A stretch of DNA of 36,348 nucleotides. Origin: a virus. Each line of letters starts with the position of its first letter. The first letter of the stretch is position 1. Location of the stretch: IMG/VR virus record IMGVR_UViG_3300008459_009564, positions 1 to 36,348 of that record, one strand, 5' to 3'. A model generated the notes under the pieces. It was not told where the DNA came from. It ran no database searches and worked only from the letters and a program-made list of their open reading frames with translations. The position numbers and the translations under genes are program-made. Below, piece by piece: positions 23,726-30,640 of the stretch.

Positions 23726-25444
23726 ATGGCAGGATTTTTAGACACAAATGGAAGAAGAGCAGGAAGCGCACTAGCCGGACTCAGTAAGTTCGGAACTCGA
23801 CATGAGGATCTTCTTCTTAGAAACTCACAGGCAATAGGATTCATTGAGAGTCAGCTCCAGGCCAGATCAAACAAGATGAGTGCAAACGACGAACTCTTAA
23901 AGTTTTCAATGGCTATTTCTGATACGACATCTCAGCTTCGAACCAAGGCGATCGCCTTCTTTCAACTGGATTATGTTGTGAAGAGGGAACGACTTAGAGA
24001 CGTCGCAGCAAACGGCGAGATCGAATTCATTCTTGAGACTATTGTGGATGACATGATCGTGTACGATGATGAGGGCCGATTCATATATCCTAAGGACTTG
24101 ACAGGCAAGATGCTTTATCGAGGAAACACTAAGGAAGAACGTTTAAACTTTCAGGAAGGAGTACTTAATAAGTATAGAGACAATTTTGAGAAGATCTCAA
24201 CTGCTTGGGGATTTAGTGAAGGAATATCTGCATGGCAGTATGCCTTTCAATTCCTAGTCGAAGGACACCTTTCTTTTGAGATCATCTACGACGATTTAGA
24301 CAAACCTAAAGAAGTCATAGGATTCAAAGAATTGGATCCTGCCAGCATTGCTCCACAGTTACAGAAGGATACTAATGGTAAAGTATTTCTTCAGTGGTTA
24401 CAATACGACCCAGCTTCAGGTTCTACTCGAGTCCTAAACGATTCACAGGTGATCTATATCTCTTATGCAAACCACTTTAGGACCAAGAGAGTCTCCTTTG
24501 TTGAGCGACTGATCAGATCATTCAATCTATTAAGAATCATCGAGCACAGTAAAGTTATTTGGCACGTGATGAATGCGCCGATTCGCTTGACAACATCAGT
24601 TCCTATCGGAAGTAAGAGCTTTCAAAAGGGCCAAGAAGACGTTCGCGAGTTCCTAAACATGTTTAAGGAAGACATTTACTTTAATGGTGACACTGGAGAG
24701 CTTCAAGTTGACGGTAAACCTAATATTCTATTCTATAAGAACTACATCACACCAGTCAACGATCAGCAGCAACAGGTAAAGATCGATGTTCTTCAGACTC
24801 CTGGACCAAACCTTTCCGGTTCAGAACTTCTTAATTACTTTTATAAGAAATTAAAGATGGACTCCAAGATACCTTACTCTCGTTGGGAAGGTCAGTCAGG
24901 TATGGGTGCATTTACTCTTAATGCTGAGGGTATTACTAGGGAGGAAGTTAGATATCAAAAATTCGTGAATCGATTAAGATCAGCTTTCTCTGAGCTCATG
25001 ATCAAGCCATGGTACTTACAGATGTGTTTAGATTTTCCTGAGCTAGCGGATGACTATAAGTTCAACAATGCGATAGGCATAACCTACAATAACGATAACG
25101 TCTTTGAAGAGATGAAGAAGAACGATATTGAGGCTAAGCGAATCGCATCGTTTACATCTAAGAAAGGAATCTTGAAGGACGACGGTACGCCATTCTTCTC
25201 CACTCAATACTTGATTAGAGAAGAATTAAAGATGACTGAACCTGAGATTGAAGCTAATCAAAAATGGTTTGACCAAGAGATTAAGGAAGAGGCTGAAGCA
25301 GCAGCAGCCGCTCCACCTGCAGGAGGAGCTCCTCCACCAGCCGGAGGAGGAGGTGCAGCAGCCGCAGCAGGCGGAGCCGCTGCTGAAGGCGGAGGTTCTG
25401 AAGTAGTTGAGGGAGGCGAATCAAAAGGAGCAGGCCAACTTTAA
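23726..25444 (+). CDS. 20: Portal vertex protein, T4 gp20-like
   Basis: A 572-aa protein (T4 gp20 is 524 aa). Recognisable portal segments include VVKRERLRDVAANGEIEFIL, IVDDMIVYDDEGR, FKELDPASIAP, QVIYISYANH, SFNLLRIIEHSKVIWHV, APIRLTT, GDTGELQ and YFYKKLKMDSKIPYSRWEG. The portal forms the ring through which DNA enters and leaves the head. The C-terminal about 45 residues are low complexity: Ala/Gly/Pro runs such as AAAAAPPAGGAPPPAGGGGA, ending in GGESKGAGQL, absent from T4 gp20. The ribosome site is not obvious. Confidence 0.88.
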   Translation: MAGFLDTNGRRAGSALAGLSKFGTRHEDLLLRNSQAIGFIESQLQARSNKMSANDELLKFSMAISDTTSQLRTKAIAFFQLDYVVKRERLRDVAANGEIEFILETIVDDMIVYDDEGRFIYPKDLTGKMLYRGNTKEERLNFQEGVLNKYRDNFEKISTAWGFSEGISAWQYAFQFLVEGHLSFEIIYDDLDKPKEVIGFKELDPASIAPQLQKDTNGKVFLQWLQYDPASGSTRVLNDSQVIYISYANHFRTKRVSFVERLIRSFNLLRIIEHSKVIWHVMNAPIRLTTSVPIGSKSFQKGQEDVREFLNMFKEDIYFNGDTGELQVDGKPNILFYKNYITPVNDQQQQVKIDVLQTPGPNLSGSELLNYFYKKLKMDSKIPYSRWEGQSGMGAFTLNAEGITREEVRYQKFVNRLRSAFSELMIKPWYLQMCLDFPELADDYKFNNAIGITYNNDNVFEEMKKNDIEAKRIASFTSKKGILKDDGTPFFSTQYLIREELKMTEPEIEANQKWFDQEIKEEAEAAAAAPPAGGAPPPAGGGGAAAAAGGAAAEGGGSEVVEGGESKGAGQL

Positions 25445-25462
25445 TAGTATCCAATAAAATAG

Positions 25463-25492
25463 TATAATAACTTAGAACAAAAAATCTAAGTT
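25463..25492 (+). promoter_or_regulatory. -10-like TATAAT with perfect hairpin up to the ATG
   Basis: TATAAT (25463-25468) is followed at once by AACTTAGA (25469-25476), loop ACAAAAAA and TCTAAGTT (25485-25492), an 8-bp perfect inverted repeat ending at the base before ATG 25493. It may be an operator or an mRNA structure at the start site. The promoter call is tentative. Confidence 0.45.
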
Positions 25493-25879
25493 ATGAAAGA
25501 ACAAGTCACAGTACTAGTAAACTCTCTGCTTGATCTACCTAAGGAGATCATGACCCTTCAACTTTCAGCTTTGTCGCTGAATGAGAACATTCAAAAGCTA
25601 TCTGAAGATATTACCGTTCGTGAGAATGAGATCAAGTCTGAGATCAATGCCGCAACCGATGACTCAGGTAAGAAGATGTATTCTAATGAAGAGTCTAGAA
25701 AGATCGCTTTCTTGAATGATTCCAAGAGTGATTCTACTCTGGCTTCTCTTTATTCTTCTAAGAAAGAATCAGATTCTTCTTTACAGTCAATAAGAGTTGA
25801 GATTGAGATGAAGTCTAACGTCCAACGAAACATACGATCCATTCTAGGAGTCATGTCAGGCATTTCAATTGAGGGTTAG
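25493..25879 (+). CDS. Small coiled-coil protein downstream of portal
   Basis: A 128-aa helical protein beginning MKEQVTVLVNSLLDL and containing long helices NIQKLSEDITVRENEIKSEI and DSSLQSIRVEIEMKSNVQRN. A Lys/Asp/Ser-rich middle (DDSGKKMYSNEESRK) separates them. It resembles small helical proteins found near phage recombination and replication genes, but I cannot name a family. It overlaps the end of the convergent gp25 gene by 4 bases. A TATAAT and hairpin precede it, unlike the late genes around it, so it may be expressed early or middle. Confidence 0.7.
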   Translation: MKEQVTVLVNSLLDLPKEIMTLQLSALSLNENIQKLSEDITVRENEIKSEINAATDDSGKKMYSNEESRKIAFLNDSKSDSTLASLYSSKKESDSSLQSIRVEIEMKSNVQRNIRSILGVMSGISIEG

Positions 25880-26253
25880 TCGTAAAATATCGCGATAGAA
25901 TTCTTGACTTCAGGGACGTCTATTAATAAAACAAGGATGTCTCTATTGGAAGTCTGATCAGCATAGATCGAGGGTTTCACCTCGATCTTTCTTTTTCTAG
26001 TCTCTCCAACATATCTATTGATCTGATCAGCTGCCTCTCTTGCCACGGCAAACGGATCGATTGAAAACTCAAAGAGATAATTGTTAAGGCTTACTCCAAA
26101 GTCAGGATCGCCAAGCACTTCTCCCTTGTTTGTGAATAGAGTCATTCGTATTCCTTGAATAGTTGCTTCAAGGTCGTCTGCGATTTCCACCTGATTAGCC
26201 CGATATTTGGGATCATCCGGTGTTCTCATGTAAAAGTCTCTTAAGCTCGCCAT
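25876..26253 (-). CDS. 25: Baseplate wedge protein, T4 gp25-like
   Basis: A 125-aa protein. It carries TIQGIRMTLFTNKGEVLGDP, FGVSLNNYLFEFSIDPF, AADQINRYV and VKPSIYADQTS. This is the gp25/GPW family core: a gene of about 130 aa, a conserved G-x-x-x-x-P-x-x-G loop and the following Y-x-F helix. Gp25 forms the inner baseplate wedge and acts as a sheath-initiation platform. It ends the small minus-strand block that includes an unknown virion protein and head-targeted proteins, so late expression is expected. Confidence 0.82.
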   Translation of the reverse strand: MASLRDFYMRTPDDPKYRANQVEIADDLEATIQGIRMTLFTNKGEVLGDPDFGVSLNNYLFEFSIDPFAVAREAADQINRYVGETRKRKIEVKPSIYADQTSNRDILVLLIDVPEVKNSIAIFYD

Positions 26254-26254
26254 C

Positions 26255-26989
26255 TTACTGTCTTGTTAAATACATCCAGTCGGCAGTGTTTTCACCCTTC
26301 ATCATGGTGTTGACTGCTTCCATTTCTTTTTCTGCGGTTGTGACTATATTCTGATAATTCACAGTCACTCCTCCAGGAAGAGTATAATTAAAGGTCTGAA
26401 GCATGTGAGCAAGCCTCACTTTTGCGTGTGCTCTAACGTATCGTTGGAACATCTCATCCTCAAAAAGCTTGTCCTGTTCAAGTTTCTTGAAAACTCGAAG
26501 AACTGCATTTGTTTTAGGAGTTCTTCCGATCACTCCCAATAGTTTAGTGTTCTTGTTATAATCGTATGCAATCGTGTCTAGCATCATAGCTTTAGTCAAG
26601 TCTAGGAAAGAGAACATTACCGTTCTGTACATGATGCTCTCTCCAATAAAAGGAGTCAAGAATATCTCAGAACCTATGAATTTCTGTTCAGCAAAGTCAC
26701 GGTCGATCGTTGCAAAGATAGATCCTCCTTTTGCTTCCTTAAAGTCAACTACGAACTGTACACAGTCAGGAAGTTGAATCTGTCGTAGCTTCTTAAAGGT
26801 CGCATTATTAAAGAGGTCAAGAGGTAACATTAAGTATCTGCTCTCAACTGCATGTCTCCAGTTATCCCAAAAGAATCTAGAATCATTTAGAATGATACGT
26901 TTAATCTCCTTTTCAGGAAGACCGTATGGTAATGCTCCTGAGAAAGTGATCTCATCATTTATGTCCTGTATGAGCTGGGCTTCCGTCAT
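26255..26989 (-). CDS. Putative virion structural protein upstream of gp25
   Basis: A 244-aa protein 1 base from gp25. It starts MTEAQLIQDINDEITFSGAL, followed by LPEKEIKRIILNDSRFFWDN, and has PDCVQFVVDFKEAKGGSIF and FSFLDLTKAMMLDTIAYDYN. The C-terminal half is helical with MLQTFNYTLPGGVTVNYQN. I recall related proteins in T4-like and jumbo phages only as structural. It is in the same operon as gp25 and the head-targeted INE|A protein, so a baseplate or neck part is likely. No catalytic motif was seen. Confidence 0.68.
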   Translation of the reverse strand: MTEAQLIQDINDEITFSGALPYGLPEKEIKRIILNDSRFFWDNWRHAVESRYLMLPLDLFNNATFKKLRQIQLPDCVQFVVDFKEAKGGSIFATIDRDFAEQKFIGSEIFLTPFIGESIMYRTVMFSFLDLTKAMMLDTIAYDYNKNTKLLGVIGRTPKTNAVLRVFKKLEQDKLFEDEMFQRYVRAHAKVRLAHMLQTFNYTLPGGVTVNYQNIVTTAEKEMEAVNTMMKGENTADWMYLTRQ

Positions 26990-26994
26990 TCTTA

Positions 26995-27438
26995 TTATTG
27001 ATTTTTACCTGTTCCGCTTCCCTTCTCGTCGCTAAATCTAACGCTAGACTTATCGATTGAGAGGTTGAAGTCTTTGTCTCCCATTGAGCGACCTAACGCT
27101 CTTAGGTTTTTCTTAGCGACGACATTATCCTGCTTAGCTGCACGACCAGTAGAATTCCTCATCACTTGATCTATGGCCTGTTGCTTGATATTTTTCTTCC
27201 AATCGCTATGAAAGATCATGTTCATCGCTCTAGTGATATCGACTTCCTGTATGTCGCCGTTATATCGATTTGGATTTCTTGCAGCCTTTTCATTCGCGAG
27301 CTCTCTGGCTATAGCCATAATCTGAGAATAAAGTCCAGCCAACGCGCCTTGTACCATGCCCTTAAAATTAGTAGGGTACACCACCTCCTTAGTAGCTTCA
27401 TTGATGAATTGATTATATGACTTTATCTTTCTCTCCAT
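26995..27438 (-). CDS. Putative packaged head protein with targeting sequence INE|A
   Basis: A 147-aa protein opening MERKIKSYNQFINE|ATKEV, almost identical in shape to the T4 internal-protein signal (MKTYQEFIAE). The protease site I-N-E|A is at residues 12-15. The remainder is strongly helical and basic (AIARELANEKAARNPNRYN, QAIDQVMRNSTGRAAKQDN), with a Ser/Asp/Lys C-terminal tail. A DNA-binding internal protein would fit the charge. The stop of the upstream gene overlaps its start region. Function in the host unknown. Confidence 0.78.
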   Translation of the reverse strand: MERKIKSYNQFINEATKEVVYPTNFKGMVQGALAGLYSQIMAIARELANEKAARNPNRYNGDIQEVDITRAMNMIFHSDWKKNIKQQAIDQVMRNSTGRAAKQDNVVAKKNLRALGRSMGDKDFNLSIDKSSVRFSDEKGSGTGKNQ

Positions 27439-27752
27439 TATGCGGTCGGCGTAGCAGGTTGAGGAACTGCTTCTGCTGCTTTTTGTGCGGCTGCTTGAGC
27501 AGCTTGAGTTGCAGCTTGCTTCTTCTTTTGTTCTTCAGCTAATACTTTTTTGCGATTCTCAATATCCCTTTCCCAAGTGTTTATTTGGTTCTTATACTGC
27601 TGAATCTTTGTGCTAAGGTCAATCAACGTAGGGTCAGTAAGAGCAGCGTCTTCCTCCTTTACCATTTGAGGATTCGCACCAGCTTCTACTTCCTTAGCTG
27701 CCTTGTCTGCCGCGTTTTGAAAACTCTTAAAGCTCTTTATGTATGATGACAT
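27438..27752 (-). CDS. Small Ala/Gln-rich coiled-coil protein with degenerate targeting sequence
   Basis: A 104-aa protein starting MSSYIKSFKSFQNAADKAA: the same aromatic/basic layout as the targeting signals (KSFxxF), but the Glu needed for cleavage is replaced (QNA). It then has EAGANPQMVKEED and a long helix (IQQYKNQINTWERDIENRKK) followed by an Ala/Gln/Lys-rich tail ending EAVPQPATPTA. It has its own late box and is followed by the INE|A protein. It may be a head-core or scaffold-like protein that is targeted but not trimmed. Confidence 0.68.
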   Translation of the reverse strand: MSSYIKSFKSFQNAADKAAKEVEAGANPQMVKEEDAALTDPTLIDLSTKIQQYKNQINTWERDIENRKKVLAEEQKKKQAATQAAQAAAQKAAEAVPQPATPTA

Positions 27753-27767
27753 CGGTATGCTTTATTT

Positions 27768-28037
27768 TTATTTATTCTGGTGTCTTCTGGTCGCATCAAT
27801 AAATTCTTTATATGACATGACCTTATTCTTTGAAGATCCCTTTGGGTTTGCTCCAAACGCACTAGTTAATCTTCCTCCAGATAAGAATGGAGAGTTGTTC
27901 CAGTGTGCTGGTACCTTGCCCGACGCTCCTTGATAAAACATCAATGAGTTTGCTCGCTGAATGTCTGGTCTTGTGATTAGATCCAATGGATCCGTTTCCA
28001 TGGTGTTTGCACCAAATCCTTCAGTGAGTCTCTTCAT
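27768..28037 (-). CDS. Small putative packaged protein, LTE|G at N terminus
   Basis: An 89-aa protein starting MKRLTE|GFGANTMETD, giving L-T-E|G at residues 4-7. It also contains AFGANPKGSSKNK and, at the C terminus, VMSYKEFIDATRRHQNK, which looks like a second targeting motif (SYxxFI-) but lacks the Glu. The central part (SGKVPAHWNNSPFLSGGR) is low in charge. No known domain. It is 3 bases downstream of the 151-aa LYE|A protein and probably shares its late promoter. The C-terminal motif is the odd feature. Confidence 0.66.
   Translation of the reverse strand: MKRLTEGFGANTMETDPLDLITRPDIQRANSLMFYQGASGKVPAHWNNSPFLSGGRLTSAFGANPKGSSKNKVMSYKEFIDATRRHQNK
27769..27776 (-). promoter_or_regulatory. 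Late promoter-like box (AATAAATA)
   Basis: Minus-strand AATAAATAAAAA with core ending 16 bases before the ATG at 27752. It overlaps the TAA stop of the upstream gene (27768-27770). It would drive 27752 down to gp25. Confidence 0.55.
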
Positions 28038-28040
28038 GTT

Positions 28041-28496
28041 TTATGCTGGAAAGTTAAGATCACTTGCAGGCTGGTCTAGAGAAAAATCAGCAGGTTGCGG
28101 TTCTACTTGCTTAGAGAAAGTAATATCCGTGTTATCGTCGATTGTAGGCTCCTCTGCACCAGTAGTCATGGCCAAGATCTCTTCCTTGTTCTCCTCTACG
28201 AATTTCTCAAGTCCCATGCAAACTAATGGATCGATCTTTTTACATCTTTCCATAAGCTCCTTAACTGTAAGATTCATCACATCAGCCTCAGGCAAAGCCG
28301 GCTGAGAATCAGAAAAATTTGGCATCTCTTCCATTGAAGTAGCAGCAGGCTGTGGAACTTCCATTGGTATGTCCATTCCGCTTTGTGGTTGGATTGGAGC
28401 AGGCGCTGGCATTCCTTGTGCAGGCTGCATTTGCTGTGTTGGCATTTGCTGAACGTCATCTGCCTCGTAAAGTCTTTTTATTGAATTGTACCTCAT
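28041..28496 (-). CDS. Putative packaged/prohead-core protein, LYE|A, Gln/Pro/Met-rich
   Basis: A 151-aa protein opening MRYNSIKRLYE|ADDVQQ, with L-Y-E|A at residues 9-12. A low-complexity part (QQMPTQQMQPAQGMPAPAPI) leads to an acidic, helical part (VMNLTVKELMERCKKIDPL, FVEENKEEILAM) and an acidic C terminus (EPTIDDNTDITF). Acidic core proteins of this kind (T4 gp67, gp68) are cleaved during head maturation. A late box lies 27 bases before the ATG. No enzymatic motif was found. Confidence 0.72.
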   Translation of the reverse strand: MRYNSIKRLYEADDVQQMPTQQMQPAQGMPAPAPIQPQSGMDIPMEVPQPAATSMEEMPNFSDSQPALPEADVMNLTVKELMERCKKIDPLVCMGLEKFVEENKEEILAMTTGAEEPTIDDNTDITFSKQVEPQPADFSLDQPASDLNFPA

Positions 28497-28523
28497 GATG
28501 TAACAAACATTATTTTATATCTT

Positions 28524-28531
28524 TATTTATT
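28524..28531 (-). promoter_or_regulatory. Late promoter-like box (AATAAATA)
   Basis: Minus-strand AATAAATAAAGA lies 27 bases before the ATG at 28496, a longer spacing than the other late boxes. It should serve the 151-aa and 89-aa genes. Confidence 0.48.
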
Positions 28532-28556
28532 CAAAAACCAGTAGATTGTTTTGAGA

Positions 28557-28562
28557 TATAAT
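28557..28562 (+). promoter_or_regulatory. Possible -10 (TATAAT) close to the start codon
   Basis: GAGATATAATC ends 5 bases before the ATG at 28568. If used, the transcript would begin near the ATG. No -35 is evident. Confidence 0.35.
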
Positions 28563-28567
28563 CAATC

Positions 28568-28807
28568 ATGAAGGAAAAAGAGATAGCAGCAGCGTCTGCT
28601 GCACTTATAGAAGAATTAAAAGGACAAATATTGAAGAAGATCGAGTTAGTTAGATCTAATATAGTCGAAGGCCAAGGCTCCAATAGTGAATCATACATTC
28701 AGATGTTAATGATGATCGATGAGGATCTTGATGACGTTCTCTTGAATTGGGAATACGATTCGATCAGTGCAAGGAGAATCGGATCATTTTTTGATGAAGA
28801 AGACTAA
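28568..28807 (+). CDS. Small acidic helical protein
   Basis: A 79-aa protein between two minus-strand blocks. It starts MKEKEIAAASAALIEELKGQ and ends SARRIGSFFDEED. The composition is helical and acidic with no cysteine and no known motif. It has a TATAAT-like site just before the ATG and no late box, which sets it apart from its neighbours. It ends 9 bases before the stop of the convergent retropepsin-like gene. Function unknown. Confidence 0.6.
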   Translation: MKEKEIAAASAALIEELKGQILKKIELVRSNIVEGQGSNSESYIQMLMMIDEDLDDVLLNWEYDSISARRIGSFFDEED

Positions 28808-28816
28808 CAGCAAAGT

Positions 28817-29290
28817 TTATCTTTTCCCATTCAAGTCAACCATGTACTTACCCTTAGTGATTGCATTCTTACCTATGATACATGGAAATTTCATATTGCC
28901 TCTATCCGTAAGAGACACCTGAACCCTAATCTCGTCATTCCCTATCTTAAGCATAGTCCTAATTCGGTAGCGGTCCTCAGACTTGCCTGAAGAATTCTTG
29001 ACCTTTACTTTATCAAATTTTGAGAATTCTAGACGATTAGATGGAGATTTTATCCAAAATGAAAGAACCCCATTTTTAACTTTAATGTCGTTTGCGTCGA
29101 TTGAAGTTCCATCTGCTCCAGTATCAATCTTAGCTTTAATGCTAGACACTTTAAGCTCAGGAAAAGATACTTTTTCAGTGGACCCTAATGATCTTCGAGG
29201 ATTTGAACCATAGTAATCCCAAGCTCCTGGGTTCTGATGGATCTCTGATGAAGTTATGAACTCCTTAAAACTCTCTACTAGCCTTTTCAT
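28817..29290 (-). CDS. Retropepsin-like (RimB/ATP-dependent zinc protease family) protein, head-targeted
   Basis: A 157-aa protein with the aspartic-protease-like motif AKIDTGADGTSIDA (Asp56-Thr-Gly58-Ala), flanked by FPELKVSSIKAKI, and a C-terminal strand region (RIRTMLKIGNDEIRVQVSLT, MKFPCIIGKNAI). These match the retropepsin-like RimB/DUF785 family, labelled ATP-dependent zinc proteases, in order and length. The N terminus MKRLVE|SFKEFITSSE has L-V-E|S (4-7), so it may be packaged in the head like its neighbours. The start overlaps the upstream gene stop by 4 bases. Substrate unknown. Confidence 0.75.
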   Translation of the reverse strand: MKRLVESFKEFITSSEIHQNPGAWDYYGSNPRRSLGSTEKVSFPELKVSSIKAKIDTGADGTSIDANDIKVKNGVLSFWIKSPSNRLEFSKFDKVKVKNSSGKSEDRYRIRTMLKIGNDEIRVQVSLTDRGNMKFPCIIGKNAITKGKYMVDLNGKR

Positions 29291-29898
29291 TTGCCTAGGT
29301 GATTCATTAAAGCTCCGCCTATGATGTTTGCATGAATCCTAAGATGAGCACAATCCTCTGAATCAAGCTTAGTCTTCTTTCTAGTATAATCTATTCCCAT
29401 TATTCCTATGAACTTATCATCAATGTTCTTGATAGAGAATAGGTACCCTGACCTACAACCAGATTCTTCAGCAACATACTTTAGTCCATAAGTAGCAATA
29501 CTTTCATCTTTGAAATCAGGTATCTCAATCGCATCCCTATCTAATAACTGATTTATTGACCGACTAAATAGGTTTACTGGTATGTTTTGAAAGCTAGTTT
29601 GAATAGAATTTGCACCGCTTCCAACAGTCTCATATAGCATGCTAAACTTAGCAATAGACTTTCCAGTGGGATAGAAATGTCCTCCATTATGAAACTGGAT
29701 GATCCACACACGGTCAGCTTTAAAATCTTCCCGGATTGCCTCTATCTTATTCGTTATCTGTTCGCCGACTTTTAGTGCATCAAGCACAATATCTGGTTTC
29801 GGCTTAGAATTGTCCAGTTTATTCTTTATGTAGATGACAAGAACTGGTCCTATCACACCTGTTATGAATGCTATTATTATAGGTATCATCTCCTTCAC
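29287..29898 (-). CDS. Membrane-anchored GAF-like protein
   Basis: A 203-aa protein with an N-terminal hydrophobic helix (IPIIIAFITGVIGPVLVIYI), then a charged linker (NKLDNSKPKPD). The body reads like a GAF/PAS-type sensor: RVWIIQFHNGGHFYPTGKSI, VAEESGCRSGYLFSIKNID, and IGIMGIDYTRKKTKLDSEDC. I recall similar uncharacterised proteins in large phages. A single anchored sensor with the domain facing the cytoplasm would fit, but the ligand is unknown. It overlaps the retropepsin-like gene by 4 bases. Confidence 0.7.
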   Translation of the reverse strand: MKEMIPIIIAFITGVIGPVLVIYIKNKLDNSKPKPDIVLDALKVGEQITNKIEAIREDFKADRVWIIQFHNGGHFYPTGKSIAKFSMLYETVGSGANSIQTSFQNIPVNLFSRSINQLLDRDAIEIPDFKDESIATYGLKYVAEESGCRSGYLFSIKNIDDKFIGIMGIDYTRKKTKLDSEDCAHLRIHANIIGGALMNHLGK

Positions 29899-29912
29899 TA
29901 AGTACTCTTTAA

Positions 29913-30578
29913 TTACATGTTACAGCCACAACTATAACCGTACTCGTCTCCCATTGCTCCGCAATTAGAGCAGAATTGCTCTTCTTCTTCAGAATAATAG
30001 TCCTCTTCTGGATACATTCCATATTCATCCTCATCCTCTGGATACATTCCATATTCATCCTCATCTGGGTTTGCGCCATACCCGAAATAGTCATCAGGAT
30101 TAGCTCCATAGTCTTCACCACTATCTTCGTCTTCTCCATAATAACCATCATATGATTCATTAAGGAATCTAGAAAAACTCTTTACTAGTCTAAAGCTTTC
30201 TTCGACTTTTTCTTCTTCAGTCTCGTCTTCTTCAGTCTCGTCTCCTTCAGGATTTCCAGAGTCATCATCATCCTCTTCAACTTCTTCAGCGTCATCTTCA
30301 AAGTCGTCTTCTTCCTCTTCTTCTGGAGGATTCATTCCTGGTCTTTCTCCTTGAGAGAATGCAGGAACGCTTCCTTCTCCTGGACCAGCCGGTGTTGCTT
30401 CATAATTACCAGAAACAGGTCGTTTTGGCCCTAATTCAGGTTGATCGTATGTTGTATCATCAAATCCCTCTTCAAAGTTTGAGGAAGCACTTGTCATGTT
30501 ATCCACTCCCAATGGATCGCTATTTCCTGTTGAATATTTGTCAGAAAATTCGAAAAAGTTTAAAACTCTACCCGACAT
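29913..30578 (-). CDS. Very acidic putative head-core protein with internal LNE|S site and zinc-ribbon-like C terminus
   Basis: A 221-aa protein with two candidate cleavage points: N-terminal LNFFE|FSDK and internal SFSRFLNE|SYDGYYG (L139-N-E141). Between them is an extreme acidic run (EEEEEDDFEDDAEEVEEDDD) that resembles T4 gp67-type core proteins. After the internal site comes a Tyr/Gly/Asp-rich repeat part (YGANPDD, YGMYPED) and a final four-cysteine stretch CSNCGAM and SCGCNM, which could bind zinc. A late box lies 19 bases before the ATG. Cleavage would release a C-terminal tyrosine-rich peptide. Confidence 0.72.
   Translation of the reverse strand: MSGRVLNFFEFSDKYSTGNSDPLGVDNMTSASSNFEEGFDDTTYDQPELGPKRPVSGNYEATPAGPGEGSVPAFSQGERPGMNPPEEEEEDDFEDDAEEVEEDDDDSGNPEGDETEEDETEEEKVEESFRLVKSFSRFLNESYDGYYGEDEDSGEDYGANPDDYFGYGANPDEDEYGMYPEDEDEYGMYPEEDYYSEEEEQFCSNCGAMGDEYGYSCGCNM
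30007..30066 (-). repeat. Two-copy 30-bp tandem repeat in the acidic protein gene
   Basis: Units 30007-30036 and 30037-30066 differ by one base. On the minus strand they encode DEDEYGMYPE-type repeats (10 residues each). An in-frame duplication of 10 codons. Confidence 0.85.
30211..30240 (-). repeat. Two-copy 15-bp tandem repeat in the acidic protein gene
   Basis: TCTTCTTCAGTCTCG occurs at 30211-30225 and 30226-30240. It encodes a five-residue repeat (DETEE) on the minus strand in the acidic run. Confidence 0.85.
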
Positions 30579-30597
30579 TGTGTATAATTATTTTAGT

Positions 30598-30605
30598 TAT
30601 TTATC
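30598..30605 (-). promoter_or_regulatory. T4-type late promoter box (GATAAATA)
   Basis: Minus-strand GATAAATAACTAAAA, core ending 19 bases before the ATG at 30578. It overlaps a perfect 7-bp stem-loop (TCTCTAA-CTT-TTAGAGA, 30604-30620). It should drive the acidic, GAF-like and retropepsin-like genes. Confidence 0.68.
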
Positions 30606-30640
30606 TCTAACTTTTAGAGACTTTAAAAAAATCAAGTTAA

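Noticed and set aside
28277-28459. 60-aa minus-strand frame in the LYE|A gene
   Set aside because: Shadow frame of the 151-aa gene; no start context or late promoter.
29909-30160. 83-aa minus-strand frame rich in Met and Asn
   Set aside because: Alternative frame of the acidic repeat gene; its pattern is produced by the 30-bp repeat read out of frame.
30604-30620. Stem-loop TCTCTAA-CTT-TTAGAGA as a terminator
   Set aside because: It lies between divergent genes, partly inside a late promoter box, and has no T-rich tail; a terminator has nothing to end here.
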